Shown here piece by piece: positions 18,583 through 28,180 of a stretch of 64,000 nt of DNA (position 1 is the first letter of the stretch; the number at the start of each line of letters is the position of its first letter). This stretch comes from Desulfobacteraceae bacterium (GTDB taxonomy: Bacteria; Desulfobacterota; Desulfobacteria; Desulfobacterales; SURF-7): contig QZKS01000079.1 of NCBI GenBank assembly GCA_003599865.1, positions 1 to 64,000 on the forward strand, in the 5' to 3' direction. The notes beneath the pieces are model-generated. The model was not told where the DNA came from and did no database searches. It saw only the letters and a list, made by a program, of their open reading frames with translations. A program made the translations under genes and the position numbers.

Positions 18583-19239
18583 ATGAAAAACAAAAAACCA
18601 TTGCAGCAGCGAAAATACAGCGGTGTCCAGGCGGATTTACGGACCGGAGAAAGAAAACAAAAAATTATCGAAGCCGGGCTGGAAGCCTTTGGAACCATCG
18701 GGTATGCCAAAACCAGCATCAAGAAGATCTGTAATCTGGCCGGATTGACGGAACGATATTTTTACGAGTCTTTTGATTGCAAGGAAGATTTGTTGAGTAC
18801 CGTATATCAGAGCATAATTACCGAGCTGACCGCCAAAACGCTGGAGCTGATCAACCGGTCCGAGGACAGGTCCGCCGCTACCGCCTATGCATCCCTGAAG
18901 CTGTATTTCCAGACTTTGCAGGAAGATCCGCGAAAGGCAAGGATGTTGTTTTTTGAGATTCTGGGTGTCAGCCCGAGAATTGATGAAGAATACCGGAAAG
19001 CCATTCAGGAACTTTCCAGCCATGCCATGCAGATATTGATGATGGTTTTTCCGGCACTGAACTACAGACAGTTGAAAGATACAATTCTTCCGGCAGCCAT
19101 CGCCGGAGCGATTATCCAGGTCGCAAGTCAATGGAGCCTGAATCATTTCCAGCCGCCGTTGGAGAAAATTCTTTCACAGGTGGCGTATTTGTTAAAGATG
19201 GTGGAGGATTTTGTTGCCGAGCAGGCAGGCAGTTCCTAA
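18583..19239 (+). CDS. TetR/AcrR-family transcriptional regulator
   Basis: 218 residues. The N-terminal helix-turn-helix spans about residues 24-70 (KIIEAGLEAFGTIGYAKTS, then ICNLAGLTERYFYESFDCKE). The C-terminal ligand domain is helical and contains no motif revealing the effector; acyl-CoA esters are common for regulators beside acyl-CoA dehydrogenases. ATG 18583 has no clear ribosome site and lies only about 16 bases after a TATAAT, so the message could be nearly leaderless; a TTG at 18547 is less likely because it falls inside the operator region. It converges with the HAD gene with one base between the stops. Confidence 0.9.
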   Translation: MKNKKPLQQRKYSGVQADLRTGERKQKIIEAGLEAFGTIGYAKTSIKKICNLAGLTERYFYESFDCKEDLLSTVYQSIITELTAKTLELINRSEDRSAATAYASLKLYFQTLQEDPRKARMLFFEILGVSPRIDEEYRKAIQELSSHAMQILMMVFPALNYRQLKDTILPAAIAGAIIQVASQWSLNHFQPPLEKILSQVAYLLKMVEDFVAEQAGSS

Positions 19240-19240
19240 G

Positions 19241-19900
19241 TTAAACAAAACGCAGAATCGGCCAGTTGTTTTTGACTGCCATTTTTTTCAACGGCCAGGT
19301 CGGCTCGACCGCATGGGGATGACCGACAATCTCCAGCAGCGGGATATCGGAATGATGGTTTCCATAGGCATAGGATCGCTTAAGATCAATATCGTGTTCT
19401 GCCGAAAGAAGTTCCGCCTGAATTCTTTTCTGGCGGTCAATACAGACAGGCCCTTTTGCCCTGCCGGTTAATATGCCCTCCTTTGATTCTTCCAGATCCG
19501 TACACAACAGATGATCAAAACCCAGATCCTCGACCACTTCCTCAAGATAATAGCGCACGGATGCGGAAACAAGCACCAGGGTATGACCTTGCTGCTTATG
19601 AGCATAAAATTTGGACAGAATGTTCGGAGACAGGAGCGGACGGATATACTCCTTGTAAAATTCCGGTGCGCCTGCCTGAAAGTCTGAAAGCTGTTTGCCC
19701 CGATATAATTTCAGCAGCAGATTGGCCATGTTTTCATCGGAATACAGATGATATTTGTAAAAAAAATTGACAATGATCACGCGCAGCAGGTAGCCGGAGG
19801 AAATTTCTTTTCGCTCATACAGATACCGCAATCCCGGCTTGGCGCTTTCCACCATGAGAAGCGTTTTGTCAAAATCGAAAAATGCACCTGTTTTTTTCAT
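19241..19900 (-). CDS. HAD-superfamily phosphatase, subfamily IB (SerB-like)
   Basis: 219 residues. Motif I FFDFDKTLL (nucleophile and acid/base aspartates), motif II LVSAS, and motif III YGNHHSDIPLLEIVG are in the right order for HAD-IB enzymes such as phosphoserine phosphatase. The cap (residues about 15-90) is helical. The substrate is not predictable: related proteins act on phosphoserine, phospholipids or lysophosphatidate. ATG 19900 was chosen over an upstream extension because AAAGGAG precedes it and motif I begins within ten residues. Confidence 0.87.
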   Translation of the reverse strand: MKKTGAFFDFDKTLLMVESAKPGLRYLYERKEISSGYLLRVIIVNFFYKYHLYSDENMANLLLKLYRGKQLSDFQAGAPEFYKEYIRPLLSPNILSKFYAHKQQGHTLVLVSASVRYYLEEVVEDLGFDHLLCTDLEESKEGILTGRAKGPVCIDRQKRIQAELLSAEHDIDLKRSYAYGNHHSDIPLLEIVGHPHAVEPTWPLKKMAVKNNWPILRFV

Positions 19901-20177
19901 CTCCGATAACTCCTTTCCATGATCCGCAAGTATCATAAAACCGGAAAACTTGCGACCGGAAAATCCTGTCGGAAATAAGCGAAAAAATGTTTTTTGGGTG
20001 GAATCCGCTTCCTTTTTCCCGGCCAAACAAATCTTGACAAAAGAAATGTCTGCCATCATATTCCCTGTATATAAAGTTGACAGACCATTCTTTCCATATC
20101 GTGATTGTGAATCGGTTTGCTCCCATGATCGTGATTAAAAATCAGGTTGATATGACAATCAGGCATTAGGTGGCTGC

Positions 20178-22265
20178 ATGGAAAAAATATTCAATCCCGA
20201 ATCCATTGCCGTGGTCGGGCTTTCATCCAAGGAAAGCAATATCCCCAGATTGACACTGGAAAACATGCTCCGATGGGGGTATCGCGGAAGGGTATTCGGC
20301 ATCAACCCCAGAGGGGAAGATCCCTATGTGGATGGAATTCAGATGTTCCGGAGTGTTTCCGATCTGCCGGAGGTTCCGGATCTGGTATATTCGCTGATTC
20401 CCGCCAAGTTTGTCCCGGATATGGTCGAACAGTGCGGCCGGTTCGGGGTAAAGCGTATGGCCATCCCCAGCGGCGGATTCAATGAGTTCGGCAGCGAGGG
20501 GGATTCGCTTGCCGAGCGGACCCTTCAAAAGGCCCGGGAATATGGCATCCGGTTTGTCGGTCCCAACGGACTGACCGTGGCCAATACCGCAAACGGCCTC
20601 TGCCTTCCTTTTGCACCGGTTGTGAAACCGCCCAAAGGCGGGATCTCCATCATCTCCCAGAGCGGCGGGATCGCCCTGATGATCATGCAGTATCTCAAGG
20701 ACGAAAATCTGGGAATGGCCAAGTTCGCCAGTATCGGCAACAAACTGGATTTGAATGAAGTGGATTTTCTGGAATATCTGGGGGATGATCCGGAAACATC
20801 CATTATTTTCATGTATCTGGAAAGCATTCCGGATGGCCGCCTGCTGGTGGAGGCAGCGGAAAAAATAAACAAACCCATTGTGATCTATAAGGCCAATATA
20901 ACCGATTCGGGCAAAAAGGCGGCCATGAGCCATACCGCTGCCGTCAGCAACAATGATGACATCATCGATTCCGCCTTTGAAGATGCCGGGATTATCCGCA
21001 TCCGTACCTTTCATGATTTTTTTGCCGTGGCAAAGGCATTCCAGCTTCCGCCCATGAAAGGCAGCAGGGTAATGGCCATGAGTCCGGCAGGCGGTGTTTC
21101 GGTCATGATGGCGGACCTGTGTGAACAGGCCGGATTTGAATTCGCCGATCCCGGGGAAGATTTTTACAAAGGGCTTCAGCAGTTTACCAATGCCGGGGTG
21201 ATCCGTTTTTCCAATCCGTTGGATATGGGGGATATTTACGACCCCAGACTGGTGGCCCATGTCATCTGCAGCGTCATGCATTCCGATGCCGTAGACGGGG
21301 CTTTTTATGTCAGCTTTACCCCGCAGATGCCAAGGGGGAGGAACGTGTTCCGGGCCATGTTCCGGACCGATCTGTCCAAGGAGGCCTGGGGTGCCATCCT
21401 GTCATCCGGAAAACCGCTGGCCGCATGCCTGACCAGTCCGAGCCTGTCGGAATTCAAGCAGGCCATCAACGTGCCTATTTTCAACAGTCCGGAAGAGTCG
21501 ATTCGGGCCATGTCCATGCAGATGAAATATTATCGGCGGAAACAGGAACCAAAAAAGGAAGCTGCCATTTCATGGGATGCAAATACAGAGATCGCCCGAA
21601 ACTGGGTACGGTCGGGAAAAGGGGATTATGGAGAGGAATCTCTGGAATTCCTGGATGCATTCGGCATTTCCACTGCCTCGTCCCTGGTTGCAGGGAATGA
21701 AGACCAGGCGGTTGCCGCTGCTGAAAAAACGGGCTATCCGGTGGTCATGAAGGTGGTCTCCCCGGATGCGCTGCACAAATCCGATGTCGGAGGGGTCATG
21801 GTGGGGGTTGCCGATCCGGATGCCGTCCGGCAATCCTTCCGGAAGATCCGGGACAATCTGGAATCCTTTCGTCCCGGTGCACGGTTTGAAGGGATCCGGG
21901 TTCAGCAAATGGCAGCAGACGGTTATGATCTGTTTATCGGCGGCAAACAGGATGACGCATTCGGTCCGGTTGTTTTTTTCGGCATGGGCGGTATTTTTGT
22001 GGAATTGTTCAAGGATACGGGCAATGTGATCTGTCCGGCCACCCATGAGCAGGTTCGAAAACGGCTTACGCGGCTGAAAACATTTTCTTTGTTGAAAGGA
22101 ATGAGGGGGAAACCGCCGGGAGATGTGGACATGTTTGTGGATACGGTGGTCAGGGTTTCCCATCTGCTCCATCAGTTTCCCCGGATTCAGGAGATGGACA
22201 TCAATCCGATCCGAATATTTCCAAAAGGGGGCAGGGTTCTGGATGCACGAATGCGGATCGGCTGA
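20178..22265 (+). CDS. Acyl-CoA synthetase, NDP-forming (acetate-CoA ligase family, fused subunits)
   Basis: 695 residues. Interconverts acyl-CoA + ADP + Pi with acid + ATP + CoA, giving ATP from acyl-CoA catabolism (family knowledge). Order: CoA-binding Rossmann domain (IAVVGLSSKESNIPR), succinyl-CoA-synthetase-like ligase domain with SQSGGIALMI, the phospho-histidine segment MSHTAAV near residue 252, then a C-terminal ATP-grasp domain (VVMKVVSPDALHKSDVGGV and EMDINPIRI). Alpha and beta parts are fused in one chain. The substrate acid is unknown; aryl and branched acids are possible. It may complete the acyl-CoA pathway of the decarboxylase/dehydrogenase module nearby. Confidence 0.92.
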   Translation: MEKIFNPESIAVVGLSSKESNIPRLTLENMLRWGYRGRVFGINPRGEDPYVDGIQMFRSVSDLPEVPDLVYSLIPAKFVPDMVEQCGRFGVKRMAIPSGGFNEFGSEGDSLAERTLQKAREYGIRFVGPNGLTVANTANGLCLPFAPVVKPPKGGISIISQSGGIALMIMQYLKDENLGMAKFASIGNKLDLNEVDFLEYLGDDPETSIIFMYLESIPDGRLLVEAAEKINKPIVIYKANITDSGKKAAMSHTAAVSNNDDIIDSAFEDAGIIRIRTFHDFFAVAKAFQLPPMKGSRVMAMSPAGGVSVMMADLCEQAGFEFADPGEDFYKGLQQFTNAGVIRFSNPLDMGDIYDPRLVAHVICSVMHSDAVDGAFYVSFTPQMPRGRNVFRAMFRTDLSKEAWGAILSSGKPLAACLTSPSLSEFKQAINVPIFNSPEESIRAMSMQMKYYRRKQEPKKEAAISWDANTEIARNWVRSGKGDYGEESLEFLDAFGISTASSLVAGNEDQAVAAAEKTGYPVVMKVVSPDALHKSDVGGVMVGVADPDAVRQSFRKIRDNLESFRPGARFEGIRVQQMAADGYDLFIGGKQDDAFGPVVFFGMGGIFVELFKDTGNVICPATHEQVRKRLTRLKTFSLLKGMRGKPPGDVDMFVDTVVRVSHLLHQFPRIQEMDINPIRIFPKGGRVLDARMRIG

Positions 22266-22322
22266 TCGCTGTGATTTAAACCGGTGGATTATCAGCCGGT
22301 CTGAGGAAAGAATAATTCCCTT

Positions 22323-24068
22323 ATGAAGTCCTACCGTCTCATCAAAGAATATTTTATGGAGCGCATCTGGGTGGTGACAGCCGGTGTTCTCTGTCTCATG
22401 ATCGTGGATGTCGTTCAGCTTTTCATCCCCAGGATTATCAAGCGGGCCGTGGATGATATGACGGCATACCGCGCCACCCGGGAATCCCTTCTGGAGTATG
22501 CAGCCTATATCCTTTTGGCGGCCTTGATCATCTGCGTGTTGCGGTATTTCTGGAGACGATTTCTGATCGGTACGTCGAGAAGGGTGGAAGAGGGGCTTCG
22601 CAACCGCTTGTTCCGTCATATCCAGATCCTTTCCGCATCCTATTTTGATCAAACCCGGACCGGTGATCTGATGGCCCATGTCACCAACGACATTGCCAAT
22701 GTGCGAATGGCAACGGGAATGGGGATTGTCGCGGCAACGGATGCGGTTTTCCTGGGAACGGCGGCCATTGGTTTTATGTGCCATATCAATTTCCAGTTGA
22801 CCGTCTTTGCCTTGATACCCATGCCGCTGATTGCATTTTCTGCCAAATATTTCAGCAAAAGGATGCATACCCGGTATCGTGAAACCCAGGGGGCATTTGC
22901 GGACATGACCGAGGTGGTCCGGGAACGGTATGCCGGGATACGGATTATCAAATCCTACAACCTGGAAGAAGATTCCCGGCAGCGGGTGGAGGAGATCTCC
23001 CGGCGTTACATCCGGGAAAACCTTTCTCTGGTGAGAATTACCGGTGCTTTTTTCCCGATGATGCTGCTGTTCACAAATCTGAGTCTTGCCATCGTCATTG
23101 TTTTCGGCGGCAGGCTGGCTATTCTGACAACGATTTCACCGGGTGATTTTGTCGCCTTCATCAACTACCTGAATCTGATGACCTGGCCGATGATGGCCCT
23201 GGGATGGGTTACGAATCTGCTTCAGCGGGGAGCGGCTTCCCTGGATCGGATTGATGTCATCCTGCAAACCCCGGCGGAAATCAGACAGCCCAGGAACCCG
23301 GTATCCGGTCATCCGGCCAGGGGCGCCATTCAGTTTCAGGATGTTTCCTATTCCTATGATGACAACCGCGAGCCGGTTCTCTCCGGAATCACTTTCACCG
23401 TAAACCCCGGTGAAACATTGGGTATCGTGGGACCGCCGGGAAGCGGCAAGACAACCCTTCTGAATATGATACCGCGTCTGTATGATGTTTGCGATGGTTT
23501 CATCCGGATTCATGGAACGGATATCCGGCAATGGGATCTGGAAGAACTGAGGGACAGCATTTCTTTTGTCGCCCAGGAACCGTTTTTGTTTTCCGGAACC
23601 ATTGGAGAAAATATCCGGTTCGGCAATCCGGATGCAGACGATGAAAAGGTCATGCAGGCTGCAAAACTGGCTTCTTTTGACGATTCCGTCAAGGCCCTGC
23701 CCGCCGGCCTGAATACCATTGTGGGTGAGAAAGGCGTGATTCTTTCCGGCGGACAGAAACAGCGGCTGGCACTTGCCCGTGCGTTTATACGAAGGTCGAA
23801 GGTTTTGCTGCTGGATGATCCGGTCAGTCAGGTCGATATGGATACCGGCCGGAGAATTATCGAGACCATACGCCTTCTGGAGGGTCAGCAAACCGTGATC
23901 ATCGTTTCCCACCGCTTATCCGCACTCCGCCATGCCGATCAGATTCTGGTGATGGAATCCGGCAGGATAAAAATCATCGGCACCCATGAACAATTGATGG
24001 CATCGGATGATTATTACGCCCGGACGTTCCGGCTTCAGGAAATGGAGGAGGCGAACCATGCATTCTAA
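22323..24068 (+). CDS. ABC exporter half-transporter, first subunit (degenerate catalytic site)
   Basis: 581 residues: six-span exporter domain (about 1-310), then an ATPase domain. Walker A GPPGSGKTT and signature LSGGQKQRLALARAF are canonical, but Walker B reads VLLLDDPVSQVD, with Asp replacing the catalytic Glu. It pairs with the next gene, which starts inside it (11-base overlap). In such heterodimers (TM287/288 and BmrCD type) one composite ATP site is degenerate. The substrate is unknown; drugs, lipids or peptides are possible. ATG 22323 follows GAGGAAAG at a long spacing. Confidence 0.92.
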   Translation: MKSYRLIKEYFMERIWVVTAGVLCLMIVDVVQLFIPRIIKRAVDDMTAYRATRESLLEYAAYILLAALIICVLRYFWRRFLIGTSRRVEEGLRNRLFRHIQILSASYFDQTRTGDLMAHVTNDIANVRMATGMGIVAATDAVFLGTAAIGFMCHINFQLTVFALIPMPLIAFSAKYFSKRMHTRYRETQGAFADMTEVVRERYAGIRIIKSYNLEEDSRQRVEEISRRYIRENLSLVRITGAFFPMMLLFTNLSLAIVIVFGGRLAILTTISPGDFVAFINYLNLMTWPMMALGWVTNLLQRGAASLDRIDVILQTPAEIRQPRNPVSGHPARGAIQFQDVSYSYDDNREPVLSGITFTVNPGETLGIVGPPGSGKTTLLNMIPRLYDVCDGFIRIHGTDIRQWDLEELRDSISFVAQEPFLFSGTIGENIRFGNPDADDEKVMQAAKLASFDDSVKALPAGLNTIVGEKGVILSGGQKQRLALARAFIRRSKVLLLDDPVSQVDMDTGRRIIETIRLLEGQQTVIIVSHRLSALRHADQILVMESGRIKIIGTHEQLMASDDYYARTFRLQEMEEANHAF

Positions 24069-26028
24069 TTACAGCCATTTCCATGAAGACAACCTGGGCC
24101 GGCAATATGATGTGAAACTCATCCGGCGGTTGATTCCCTTTGGCAGAAAGTATCAATGGTATTTTCTGGGGACTGTTTTTCTGGTCATCCTGATCACCTT
24201 CCTGGATATCTCCGTTCCATACATCACGAAGATCGCCATTGACCGGTATATTGTTCCCAATGTCGGTCTTCCGGAATCCTCCCAAACGGAAAACAGCGAT
24301 GCCCGGTCCGGTTTCTATCCGGTGAATCTGACGGATAAAACAGCTTCGGCCATTGTGGATCGACATGCCGATCTGTTTACCGTAGAGGGAAAGACGGCAT
24401 TCATTCCCTATGAAACGCTTTCCCATATGCCGGAGGCGGATATTTACCGGTTGCGGAAGGACGATTTCAAGGGCGTCATGCTTCTGGCCCTGGGTCTGAT
24501 GGTGGTTGTCGTAGCGATTTTTGCTTTGAATTTTGCCCAGGTAATGATTATGGAATATACCGGCCAGATGATCATGCATGATCTGCGGATGAAACTGTTT
24601 CATCATATCCAGGAGCTTTCCATGGCCTATTTTACCAGAAATCCGGTGGGCCGCCTGGTGACCAGAACCACCAATGACATACAGAACATGCATGAGATGT
24701 TTACTTCCGTGATCACATTTGTTTTCAAGGATCTCTTTCTGCTGTTCGGCATTGCCATCGTGCTGTTCAGTATCAATATCCGGCTGGCTGCCGTTACCCT
24801 GTCCATTATGCCGGTGCTGGTTTTCGTTGCCGTCAAATTTGCCGGAGTAGCCCGGGAGGCATTTCGGGTGCTGCGTATCAAAATTGCCGAGATCAATTCC
24901 CGTGTTTCGGAAACCATAGAAGGCATCCGGGTTGTTCAGCTTTTCAGGCAGGAAGCCGCTAACTATCTGGGGCTGAAGAAGCTGAATCATGAGCATTACC
25001 TGGCAGGCATGCAGCAGATTAAAGTGTTTGCGGTATTCATGCCCCTGATCGAACTGATGGGAACCGTTGTTGTCGCCATGATTATTTATTACGGCGGGAG
25101 CAGCGTGTTGCAGGGATCCATCAGTCTGGGCTCCCTGGTTGCTTTTATTTTTTATATGCGCATGTTTTTCAGGCCGGTCAGGGATATTGCAGAAAAGGTC
25201 AACATCATGCAAAATGCCCTGGCCTCTGCAGAGAGGATTTTTTTGATTCTGGAAAAAAAAGAAAATCGGCCTGTTCCCGCGGATTTGATTCCGGAACCGG
25301 AGGAGATCCGTTCCCTGGCCTTTGAAAATGTCACCTTTTTTTATGATGCCGGGCAGGAGATTCTGAAGGATCTTTCGTTTTGCCTGCAAAAGGGAGAGTC
25401 TCTGGCTGTTGTCGGTCCGACCGGTGCCGGAAAAACAACCCTGATCAACCTGATCATTCGTTTCTATGATCCGGTTTCCGGAAGGATTATTTTGAATGGA
25501 AAAGATGTTCAGTCCTGGCCGGCTGCCGTGATCCGGAATCGGATTGCCCTGGTTACCCAGGATCCGTTCCTGTTTTCCGGGAGCATCCGTGAAAATATTG
25601 TCGGAACCAATACATCCATTACGGATGATGAACTGACAAAAATTCTTGCGGTTTCAAACTGTCTGCCGTTTGTTCGCAGGCTGCCGGAAGGTGTGGATAC
25701 GATCCTTTCCGAAAGAGGAGGCTCCATCTCCAGCGGTGAGCGCCAGTTGATTTCCATTGCCAGGGCTATTGCTTTTCATCCGGATCTGATTATTCTTGAT
25801 GAGGCAACCTCGTATGTGGATTCCGACACGGAAATCAAAATTCAGGATGCCATGGAAAAGCTTCTGACCAATCAGACAACCCTGGTGATTGCACACAGGC
25901 TTTCCACTGCTCGAAAAGCGAACCGAATTATGGTATTGAAAAAGGGACGGATGATCGAAACCGGCTCACATGATGAATTAATGAAACAAAAGGGGTTTTA
26001 TTTTCAGTTGAATCAGCTTCAAGGATAG
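24058..26028 (+). CDS. ABC exporter half-transporter, second subunit (with extracytoplasmic insert)
   Basis: 656 residues. Same layout as its partner but with about 80 extra residues between spans 1 and 2 (residues about 62-140), predicted outside the membrane. The ATPase domain has Walker A GPTGAGKTT and a canonical Walker B LIILDEATSYVD with the catalytic Glu, but the signature is SSGERQLISIARA instead of LSGGQ. Together with the partner's Asp this makes exactly one weakened and one active site. ATG 24058 follows GGAGGAGG. An exported hypothetical protein follows 16 bases later. Confidence 0.92.
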   Translation: MHSNYSHFHEDNLGRQYDVKLIRRLIPFGRKYQWYFLGTVFLVILITFLDISVPYITKIAIDRYIVPNVGLPESSQTENSDARSGFYPVNLTDKTASAIVDRHADLFTVEGKTAFIPYETLSHMPEADIYRLRKDDFKGVMLLALGLMVVVVAIFALNFAQVMIMEYTGQMIMHDLRMKLFHHIQELSMAYFTRNPVGRLVTRTTNDIQNMHEMFTSVITFVFKDLFLLFGIAIVLFSINIRLAAVTLSIMPVLVFVAVKFAGVAREAFRVLRIKIAEINSRVSETIEGIRVVQLFRQEAANYLGLKKLNHEHYLAGMQQIKVFAVFMPLIELMGTVVVAMIIYYGGSSVLQGSISLGSLVAFIFYMRMFFRPVRDIAEKVNIMQNALASAERIFLILEKKENRPVPADLIPEPEEIRSLAFENVTFFYDAGQEILKDLSFCLQKGESLAVVGPTGAGKTTLINLIIRFYDPVSGRIILNGKDVQSWPAAVIRNRIALVTQDPFLFSGSIRENIVGTNTSITDDELTKILAVSNCLPFVRRLPEGVDTILSERGGSISSGERQLISIARAIAFHPDLIILDEATSYVDSDTEIKIQDAMEKLLTNQTTLVIAHRLSTARKANRIMVLKKGRMIETGSHDELMKQKGFYFQLNQLQG

Positions 26029-26044
26029 ATCCGGAAGGGGGAAT

Positions 26045-26563
26045 ATGAAGAATCGATTGTTGTTATGGGGTTCCTGTGTTGCAGTTCTGTTTCTGATGTT
26101 TTCGGTTCAGATCAGTGCCGAAGATTCCGGTATAACCGAGCATAAAAAACTCAGCATCGACATTGGGCCTTCCAGGGAAGAAAAAGAGGTTGGATTGAAG
26201 CGGATGGAGATTATCGATAAGGCGCTCTCGCCCGAACTGGTGCAGAAAAAGAGAGCGCTGATTCAATCGGTTGAAAAGGATTACACACGAAAAATCGAAC
26301 AATTGCTTCAACCGTTGACCTCTTCCATTGGGAAAAATATCGTGATTACTCATGTGGATATCGATTTCCTGGACCCGGATTTTCAGTCCCAAATTCACTC
26401 GAGTCAGCGGGTCTCGGTCTCTATTATTATGGGACGAGCCGGGTTTGAAAACTGGGCCATGCAGGATAAGACGGAACAGGAAACCCTGGATCAGCTGAAA
26501 GGCATGATTCAGGGAACATTCAAGATTCCCAAAGAGAATGTGTCGATCATGGTGGCGCCGTAA
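26045..26563 (+). CDS. Exported hypothetical protein
   Basis: 172 residues. A clear signal peptide (hydrophobic residues about 5-22, cleavage likely after QISA) and a charged helical middle are followed by an alpha/beta stretch (KNIVITHVDIDFLDPDFQ ... VSVSIIMG ... IPKENVSIMVAP). The C-terminal half faintly recalls ring-building domains of FliF/YscJ type, but this is too weak to name. It follows the exporter genes closely (GGAAGGGGG before ATG 26045), so a periplasmic role linked to export is possible. Its last 17 bases overlap the end of the convergent RNase Z-like gene. Confidence 0.75.
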   Translation: MKNRLLLWGSCVAVLFLMFSVQISAEDSGITEHKKLSIDIGPSREEKEVGLKRMEIIDKALSPELVQKKRALIQSVEKDYTRKIEQLLQPLTSSIGKNIVITHVDIDFLDPDFQSQIHSSQRVSVSIIMGRAGFENWAMQDKTEQETLDQLKGMIQGTFKIPKENVSIMVAP

Positions 26564-27572
26564 TGGGAAAGGCTTTTTGATAGGCATCCTCCGCTTCCTG
26601 ATAGAGAAGTGTCTCGTTTTCGGAATAGCGGGGGGAAAAGTGAAAAATCGTGAAGTTTTTCGCGCCGGCTCGGCCGCATATTTCTCCGGCCTGACGCGCG
26701 GTAAGATGATTTTTTGTATATGCCGTATCGGCATGGGCATCAAGAAAGGCGGCTTCGATAAAGAGGCGATCCACCCCCTGCACGAAGGGAATGATTTTTT
26801 CCACGTTTTCCGGTGTATAACGCACATCGGTGATATAACCGATTTTTTCACCGGGCGTGATTTTGGCGATTTGACGGGAGAGTTCTCTCAATGTGAACAG
26901 ACGATCATTTTGTGATGTCTGTTCGGCCGGGATTTCAACAATAGATTCAGCCGGCTTGTTTTCGAAAAGCGCCTGTTTGAATTCATGCAGCCACGGACCA
27001 GGTGTGAGTCCCAGATCCTCAAGGGCTGTGTTTTTGATATTGACGTGAAACCGTTCCTTCAGGACGAACCCCAGGCAGGGGATACTGTGATCCAGGATGA
27101 TTGCAGAGACGGAAAAATCCGATTTGCTCAGGATCGTGCTGCACAGCTCTTTTTTCCGGGGAGGAGCGGTTGGTTGAAAAGCGTTTTGACAGATGTAGTT
27201 CTGTGTCAGCAAATGTGCAGGATGGATTTCTGTTGCTTCCAGGATCAATTCATTTTCATAGTTTCCCACCAGATCCCAGGAATATCCCGCGAGTTTTCCT
27301 TCCAGATTTTGGATAAATCCCGCAGGGCCATACAGATTGATTTTTTTGGTCCGGCCTAAGGATAGACGAAGAAGATGATCAAATCCGATAAAATGATCCA
27401 TATGGGTGTGAGATACAAACACATGGCTGATTTTCAGGATATCTCTGGGGGAAAGGGAGGAGATATCGCCAAGATCAAAGATAATTGCCCGTTTTTGAAA
27501 TGAAAAAGGAACAAAAAGTCCCGGATCCTGAGAAGGCTTATTGACCAGTCTGGGTAGAAATGAAGCCGGCAT
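26547..27572 (-). CDS. RNase Z-like metallo-beta-lactamase-fold hydrolase
   Basis: 341 residues. Metal ligands HTHMDH (H55 to H60), the later HSIPCLGF, the Asp in YITDVRYTPEN and the C-terminal HFSPRY follow the ribonuclease Z pattern; RNase Z removes tRNA 3' trailers. Length and the segment LYGPAGF fit the RNase Z subgroup, but some relatives act on other phosphodiesters, so substrate is not certain. This genome encodes CCA in one tRNA (Leu) and not in the other (CAU), so an RNase Z would be useful. The start ATG 27572 overlaps the stop of the preceding gene (TAATG), indicating coupling. Confidence 0.82.
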   Translation of the reverse strand: MPASFLPRLVNKPSQDPGLFVPFSFQKRAIIFDLGDISSLSPRDILKISHVFVSHTHMDHFIGFDHLLRLSLGRTKKINLYGPAGFIQNLEGKLAGYSWDLVGNYENELILEATEIHPAHLLTQNYICQNAFQPTAPPRKKELCSTILSKSDFSVSAIILDHSIPCLGFVLKERFHVNIKNTALEDLGLTPGPWLHEFKQALFENKPAESIVEIPAEQTSQNDRLFTLRELSRQIAKITPGEKIGYITDVRYTPENVEKIIPFVQGVDRLFIEAAFLDAHADTAYTKNHLTARQAGEICGRAGAKNFTIFHFSPRYSENETLLYQEAEDAYQKAFPITAPP

Positions 27573-27994
27573 TATCCGGGCAGGTGCTTGGCAACCTGTC
27601 GATTGATGCAATGATAAATTTCTTCATCCGAACCATAAATATCAACGACATCCTTCAGCTTGATCACCTGCTCGATCACAAATGCCGTTACATACAGGCT
27701 GACCACATGAGGATTGGGTACGATACTGCGGAATGCCGCGTTCTGGTAGTCGATATCAAAATCCTCTGCATGACTTAATTTATCAAGACATTTCAGGATC
27801 TGTTCTTCAAGACCATTTTTATTGGAAGTTTCTACCAGTTTGTTTTCCACCAGTTTCATGGCGATTGCATTACTGAGCGGTTCTATATGCTCCTGAATTC
27901 CCATCAAAGCCATTCGCCGGTTTCTTTCCTTGGATGATTCGATTTGTGACAGGATTTTTGATTCACGATTGCTTGGCCGAAATACTTTTGCCAT
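27572..27994 (-). CDS. Conserved-looking hypothetical protein, coupled to RNase Z-like gene
   Basis: 140 residues, no recognised domain. Mixed helical, charged, cytosolic; the middle (DIDYQNAAFRSIVPNPHVV) looks like a conserved core. AAGGGGA precedes ATG 27994, so it is well started, and its stop overlaps the RNase Z-like start by one base. The tight coupling suggests a real gene that works with, or is expressed alongside, the hydrolase. Function unknown. Confidence 0.7.
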   Translation of the reverse strand: MAKVFRPSNRESKILSQIESSKERNRRMALMGIQEHIEPLSNAIAMKLVENKLVETSNKNGLEEQILKCLDKLSHAEDFDIDYQNAAFRSIVPNPHVVSLYVTAFVIEQVIKLKDVVDIYGSDEEIYHCINRQVAKHLPG

Positions 27995-28180
27995 TCAACA
28001 TCCCCTTATATTTAATCAATCTATAATACGGCAACCTGGAAGGCGTTACGTTTTTCCATCAATCCATGCACATGGTCGGACCGCCTTTTGCTGCAATACG
28101 AGTAAATTTCAACAGCAAACAATAATAATAACGGAATCGAATTGCAAGGAAAATATTATGGTTTACCGAATTTGCAGAAG

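Noticed and set aside
20223-21281. Long open frame antisense to the NDP-forming acyl-CoA synthetase gene
   Set aside because: The plus-strand protein has clear family motifs throughout; the antisense translation has none and is a codon-structure artefact. The same holds for long antisense frames at 2303-3112, 21570-22868 and 23974-25389.
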